Source: Acidobacteriota bacterium (GTDB taxonomy: Bacteria > Acidobacteriota > Vicinamibacteria > Vicinamibacterales > JAFNAJ01). From it: 46,205 bases of DNA. Shown piece after piece: positions 42,518-46,205 of this stretch; the stretch's first letter is position 1; every line of letters begins with the position of its first letter. The position numbers were made by a program, and so were the translations under genes. The stretch is from NCBI GenBank assembly GCA_016789685.1, contig JAEUQQ010000580.1, forward strand, positions 1 through 46,205, read 5' to 3'. Under the pieces are notes generated by a model that saw nothing but the letters and a program-made list of their open reading frames with translations, had not been told where the DNA came from and ran no database searches.

Positions 42518-44253
42518 GCCGGCACCGACGCGGGCCCGCTGCGCGGCCACCGGATGAGCATCATCGTCCCTGGCGCCTGGTCACGATCCGACACGTCGAT
42601 CCGCCCCCCGTGCGACGACACGACCTGGTGCGCAACGGCGAGGCCGACGCCGGTGCCCTCGCGCTTGGTCGTGAAATACAGGTCGAAGATACGCGGCTTG
42701 ACCTCGTCGGGAATCCCCGCCCCATCGTCCTCGACGGCGATGACGACATCGCTGCCCTCGAGCGACGCCACGACGCGCACGTGCCCGTGGGCGGGCGCGG
42801 CATCGATGGCGTTCCGCACGAGGTTGTCGAGCGCCTGCTGCATCTGGTCTGGATCCATCATCGCCACGATCGATGGCACCGGCGCGAGCACGAGCGTGAC
42901 GTCGTGGGCCTCGGCGCCAGCCCGCTGCGTGTCGACGGCAGCGCCGAGCCATGCGGGCAGGGCGACCTCGCGCAGCACCGGCTTCGGCGGACGCGCGTAG
43001 TCGAGGAACTGCCGGATCTTCTGGTCGAGGCGCTGCGACTCGCCTCGGATGACGTCGAGCAGGGCGACCGCGTCTTCGTCGGCGGCAAGCGCGTCGCGGT
43101 ACTCGCTGCGGAGGCGCTGCGCGCTCATCGCGATGGCGTTGAGGGGATTGCGGATTTCGTGGGCGACGGTGGCCGAGAGCTCGCCCATGGCGGCGAGCCG
43201 GTCGCGCCGTTGCAGCGCCTCGCGCGCGCGCGCATGCGCTGCGGCGAGCGCGCCGTAGTCGCGCTGCAGCCACACGAGGCCCAGCGCCAGCGCGCCGACG
43301 GCGATGGCGGCGGCCAGTGACAGGAGGCTGCGGAAGAAGGTCTGCCGGGCGATTTCGTCGAGGCCGTCGAGGCGCATCCCGATGCGCAGGCGGGCCGGTG
43401 TGTTGTCGGCAAACGGCACGGGCCCGCCCAGCTCGAGGACCGGGCGGCCGTCCACGTCGTGGCGATGCTCCGATACCGACAGGTCAGACGTGCCGGTGCC
43501 TTCGGCGAGGAGCGATTCTGGCAACGCGGCGCCCTGGACCGACCGCGTCTCGCCGTGGTCGAGGACGACGTAGGCGACATCGGGCGTCGAGGCGATGACG
43601 TCGCCGAGCAGGCTGTCGAGCGAGGCCTGCCGCTCGAGTTGCAGGACATCGGTGGCGTCGACCGCGATGAGGACGGCACCGCCATTCGCCCGGCGCGCGC
43701 CGACGGCAAGGCGGGCGAGGCCGCCGCGGCGTCCCGCGTGGAGGTCGGTCACGGCCTCGGATTCCCTCTGCGCGATGAGGCGGTCGATGAGCTGGTTGGT
43801 GCCGGGGCCGATGCCGGCGCCTGGCGGTGCGCCACGTCCGGCGCCCTGGCCGGGGCCCGTGCCAGGTCCGCTGACGAAGAGCTCGCGCTCGCCGCGGGGC
43901 GACAGGACGGTGACCCTGAACAGCCGGTGCCGTTCGACGATCGGTGCGAGGCGGGCCTCGGTGAGCGGTTCGATCGCGTCGAGGGCGACGAGGAGGCGGG
44001 CGTTGTCGAGGAGGCGGGCGGTCAGGGCATCGCGGGTCTGGGCGGCGGCGGCCTGGTTCGACCGTGCAGCGGCGGCGACGACGGCCTTGAGCGACGCGGC
44101 GTGCGTACGGGCGAGGGCGAGGAGGTCGCGGCGTGCGGTGGTGTATTCCATCCAGCCGACGCCGAGCAGGGTGGCGCCGAGGGCGAGACTGACGGCGGCG
44201 GCGGCCGCCGGGGTAGCCAACACACGAAGGAGGCGCGCCGCCCGCGGTTCCAC
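42514..44253 (-). CDS. Membrane-bound sensor histidine kinase (NtrB/ZraS-like)
   Basis: Partner of the sigma-54 regulator, 579 residues. Two membrane segments (about 10-32 and 305-330) bracket a periplasmic sensor domain that contains a Gly/Pro-rich loop (GPGTGPGQGAGRGAPPG). Then come the H-box VAHEIRNPLNAIAMSA, N-box LVRNAIDAAP and G-boxes DDGAGIPDE and GTGVGLAVAHQVV. It presumably senses an envelope condition and phosphorylates the regulator. The GTG at 44253 is the only reasonable start. The Gly-rich sensor loop is similar in composition to the small secreted protein it probably controls. Confidence 0.92.
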   Translation of the reverse strand: MEPRAARLLRVLATPAAAAAVSLALGATLLGVGWMEYTTARRDLLALARTHAASLKAVVAAAARSNQAAAAQTRDALTARLLDNARLLVALDAIEPLTEARLAPIVERHRLFRVTVLSPRGERELFVSGPGTGPGQGAGRGAPPGAGIGPGTNQLIDRLIAQRESEAVTDLHAGRRGGLARLAVGARRANGGAVLIAVDATDVLQLERQASLDSLLGDVIASTPDVAYVVLDHGETRSVQGAALPESLLAEGTGTSDLSVSEHRHDVDGRPVLELGGPVPFADNTPARLRIGMRLDGLDEIARQTFFRSLLSLAAAIAVGALALGLVWLQRDYGALAAAHARAREALQRRDRLAAMGELSATVAHEIRNPLNAIAMSAQRLRSEYRDALAADEDAVALLDVIRGESQRLDQKIRQFLDYARPPKPVLREVALPAWLGAAVDTQRAGAEAHDVTLVLAPVPSIVAMMDPDQMQQALDNLVRNAIDAAPAHGHVRVVASLEGSDVVIAVEDDGAGIPDEVKPRIFDLYFTTKREGTGVGLAVAHQVVSSHGGRIDVSDRDQAPGTMMLIRWPRSGPASVPA

Positions 44254-44295
44254 GCGATCAGAGATGCAGTCGTGCCGAAGGGGTCACATCAGCGC

Positions 44296-45063
44296 TCAGC
44301 GCTCGCGCAGGCAGGCGTCGTAGAGCCAGCCGCCGAGGGTGCCGCCGACGATCGGCGCGACGATGGGCACCCACCACCAGGCGTTGCCGGCGCGGAACAC
44401 CTCGGCGCCCCAACCCGCCACGGCCGTGAACAGGCGCGGGCCGAAGTCGCGCGCCGGGTTGATCGCGTACCCGGCGTTGAACCCGAACGACATCCCGATG
44501 GCCACGACCAGCAGCCCGACCACCACCGGCCCCAGGCCCGACGGCACGCCGTGCCGGGCATCGCTGATGCCGAAGATCACGCCCACCAGGATGGCCGTCC
44601 CGACCACCTGGTCGATGACGCCTCCCGGGAAGGTGCTGAGGAAGGCCTGCGGATACGTCGCGAAGATCCCCGCCGTGCCCTGCGGGCCGAGCACCTGCCG
44701 CACGCCGCCGTCGAAGGCCGCGAACGCCTCGTGGTAGGTGACGAAGACGATGGCCGCGGCCACGAAGGCCCCGAGCGTCTGCGCCAGCGAATACTGCACC
44801 ACCTTGCGCCACGGGATGCCGCGATGCACGGCTAGCGCAATGCTCAGCGCCTGGTTGAGGTGCGCGCCCGACACGCCGGCGCTCACATAGCAGCCCATGA
44901 CCACGCCGAGTCCCCAGGCGATGTTGATGGTCACCTGGCCGCCGTTGGCGCCCTTGCTGAGGACGGTCTGCGCCACGACCCCCGCGCCGATCAGGATCAG
45001 CACGCAGGTGCCGAGGAACTCGGCGAGCAGTTCGCGGGTGAGCGTCTTCGACTCTGTCGTCAT
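44296..45063 (-). CDS. glpF: MIP-family channel (aquaglyceroporin), first NPA motif changed to NQA
   Basis: Inner-membrane channel for glycerol and small neutral solutes, 255 residues with six predicted membrane segments and two half-helices. The second motif is INPARDFGPRLF, and the Asp after NPAR is typical of glycerol facilitators. The first motif reads GAHLNQALSIAL, with Gln71 (codon CAG at 44851-44853) in place of Pro. The ATG at 45063 has AGGAG at good spacing. It is divergent from glpK, so glycerol uptake is the likely role; the gene symbol rests on this context. The Pro-to-Gln change could alter the pore. Confidence 0.87.
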   Translation of the reverse strand: MTTESKTLTRELLAEFLGTCVLILIGAGVVAQTVLSKGANGGQVTINIAWGLGVVMGCYVSAGVSGAHLNQALSIALAVHRGIPWRKVVQYSLAQTLGAFVAAAIVFVTYHEAFAAFDGGVRQVLGPQGTAGIFATYPQAFLSTFPGGVIDQVVGTAILVGVIFGISDARHGVPSGLGPVVVGLLVVAIGMSFGFNAGYAINPARDFGPRLFTAVAGWGAEVFRAGNAWWWVPIVAPIVGGTLGGWLYDACLRER

Positions 45064-45267
45064 CCGTGGCTCCTGTGTTCCTTCGCGGGGATGCTCCCGG
45101 GGGCGCGGCGTGGGGGACTCCGCACACGCCGCAGCGAGCGCGGCGCGGAGTATACCGCACCGAAAGCCACTCCCCTGCGCCGCTTTCGTCCGCCCTCCGA
45201 CCGCGATAGACTCCCCTGAGGTACCGCCCGGTCGACTCCCGTTCGAAGCCGCCTCCAGGAGTGCTGC

Positions 45268-46205
45268 GTGAAGTACATCCTCGCTCTCGATCAAGGCACG
45301 ACGAGTTCCCGCGCCATCCTCTTCGACCACGCCGGCACCATCGCCGGTGTCGCGCAACGCGAGTTCCAGCAGATCTTCCCGCAGCCCGGATGGGTCGAAC
45401 ACGACCCGCAGGAGATCTGGGCGACGCAGATCGCGGTCGCCACCGAGGCCCTCGGGCGCGCGCACCTGCGCCCGCGCGACATCGCGGCGATCGGCATCAC
45501 GAACCAGCGCGAGACCACGATCGTGTGGAATCGCGAGACGGGACACCCCCTCTACAACGCCATCGTGTGGCAGGACCGCCGCACGGCGGAGTTCTGCGAT
45601 CGGCTGCGGGCCGACGGCCACGCCGAGGACATCCGCGCGCGCACCGGGCTCGTGCTCGACGCGTATTTCTCGGGCAGCAAGATCCGCTGGATCCTCGACA
45701 ACGTCGATGGCGCGCGCGCGCTCGCCAACGCCGGCAAGCTGGCCTTCGGCACGGTCGACACGTGGCTCGTCTGGAAGCTGACGAGCGGCGACGTGCACAT
45801 CACCGACGTGAGCAATGCCTCGCGCACGCTGCTGTTCAACATCCACACGCTGCAGTGGGACGAGGACCTCCTGCGCCTCTTCGACATCCCGGCGAGCATG
45901 TTGCCGGCGGTCAAGGCGTCGAGCGAGGTCTACGGACGCGTCTCGACGTCGCTCGGGATCTCGGACGTGCCGGTGGCGGGCATCGCCGGCGACCAGCAGG
46001 CGGCGCTGTTCGGCCAGATGTGCGTGTCGCCGGGCCTGACGAAGAACACATATGGCACGGGCTGCTTCCTGCTGCAGAACACGGGCACGGCGCCGGTGAC
46101 CTCGAACCACCGCCTGGTCTCGACGGTGGCGTGGCAGATCGGCGATCGCACCGAGTACGCACTCGAAGGCAGCGTCTTCATCGGCGGGGCGGTGGTGCAG
46201 TGGCT
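45268..46205 (+). CDS. glpK: Glycerol kinase, N-terminal part (runs off the window)
   Basis: FGGY-family kinase that makes sn-glycerol-3-phosphate from glycerol and ATP. The first 312 codons are in the window. It starts with [19 protein letters not shown], followed by [73 protein letters not shown] and [11 protein letters not shown], all diagnostic of GlpK. The GTG at 45268 has AGGAG (45257-45261) six bases upstream. It is divergent from the MIP channel. The C-terminal ~185 residues lie outside. Confidence 0.96.
   Translation, partial: MKYILALDQGTTSSRAILFDHAGTIAGVAQREFQQIFPQPGWVEHDPQEIWATQIAVATEALGRAHLRPRDIAAIGITNQRETTIVWNRETGHPLYNAIVWQDRRTAEFCDRLRADGHAEDIRARTGLVLDAYFSGSKIRWILDNVDGARALANAGKLAFGTVDTWLVWKLTSGDVHITDVSNASRTLLFNIHTLQWDEDLLRLFDIPASMLPAVKASSEVYGRVSTSLGISDVPVAGIAGDQQAALFGQMCVSPGLTKNTYGTGCFLLQNTGTAPVTSNHRLVSTVAWQIGDRTEYALEGSVFIGGAVVQW

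Noticed and set aside
44296..46110. 604-codon extension of the MIP channel across glpK
   Set aside because: The extension is antisense to glycerol kinase; a start with a good ribosome site is at 45063.

Overview
The window is GC-rich and densely coded, with very strong GC3 bias that creates many long antisense shadow frames. It looks like chromosome of an Acidobacteriota bacterium, most likely class Vicinamibacteria. The clues are an Oar-type TonB-dependent receptor with an N-terminal carboxypeptidase-regulatory-like domain, paired ClpS and ClpA, M61 and M1 secreted peptidases, and intergenic repeats built on GGGTCAGACCC. This placement is inferred from gene content only. No rRNA, tRNA, CRISPR, phage or insertion-sequence gene was seen.

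Layout. (1) 1-3281: a tandem repeat, then a thioredoxin-fold protein disulfide oxidoreductase whose second active site reads U-P-H-C through an in-frame TGA (probable selenoprotein), followed by an ABC-2 ATPase and permease. (2) 3303-13985: a B12-binding radical SAM enzyme, M61 peptidase, P5C dehydrogenase (pruA), a HerA-like ATPase, a BNR-repeat lipoprotein and an MBL-fold hydrolase. (3) 14106-16817: clpS and clpA. (4) 17124-23777: a PIG-V-like mannosyltransferase, GH36 alpha-galactosidase, M1 aminopeptidase and an AroE-like oxidoreductase. (5) 23885-26900: a repair locus, xthA facing ada, with ada bracketed by two inverted arrays of a 45-bp repeat, then a beta-carbonic anhydrase. (6) 27071-31183: an outer-membrane barrel, then (minus strand) a membrane protein, ECF sigma factor, anti-sigma factor and SDF-type symporter. 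(7) 31307-38137: glpT coupled to a class-A-like serine hydrolase, divergent from a TonB-dependent receptor and a secreted glycerophosphodiesterase. (8) 38293-44253: an NtrC-type two-component pair followed on the same strand by a small Gly-rich secreted protein, a DUF4405 membrane protein and a predicted barrel, preceded by two sigma-54-type promoters and a dyad. (9) 44296-46205: a MIP channel divergent from glpK, which runs off the window.

How the parts may work together. Regions 7 and 9 can be read as one glycerophosphodiester/glycerol route: outer-membrane receptor, secreted phosphodiesterase, GlpT for glycerol-3-phosphate, and MIP channel plus GlpK for glycerol. Region 8 looks like a self-contained envelope-sensing circuit and is the best candidate for an undescribed system. 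The UPHC protein is the most striking single gene.

Expression signals. Seven genes have a GTANNNT box ending only 6-9 nt before the start codon, with no Shine-Dalgarno, which suggests leaderless or nearly leaderless mRNAs. Other genes (TonB receptor, glpK, MIP channel, the small Gly-rich gene) have clear AGGAG-like sites, so both initiation modes seem to coexist.
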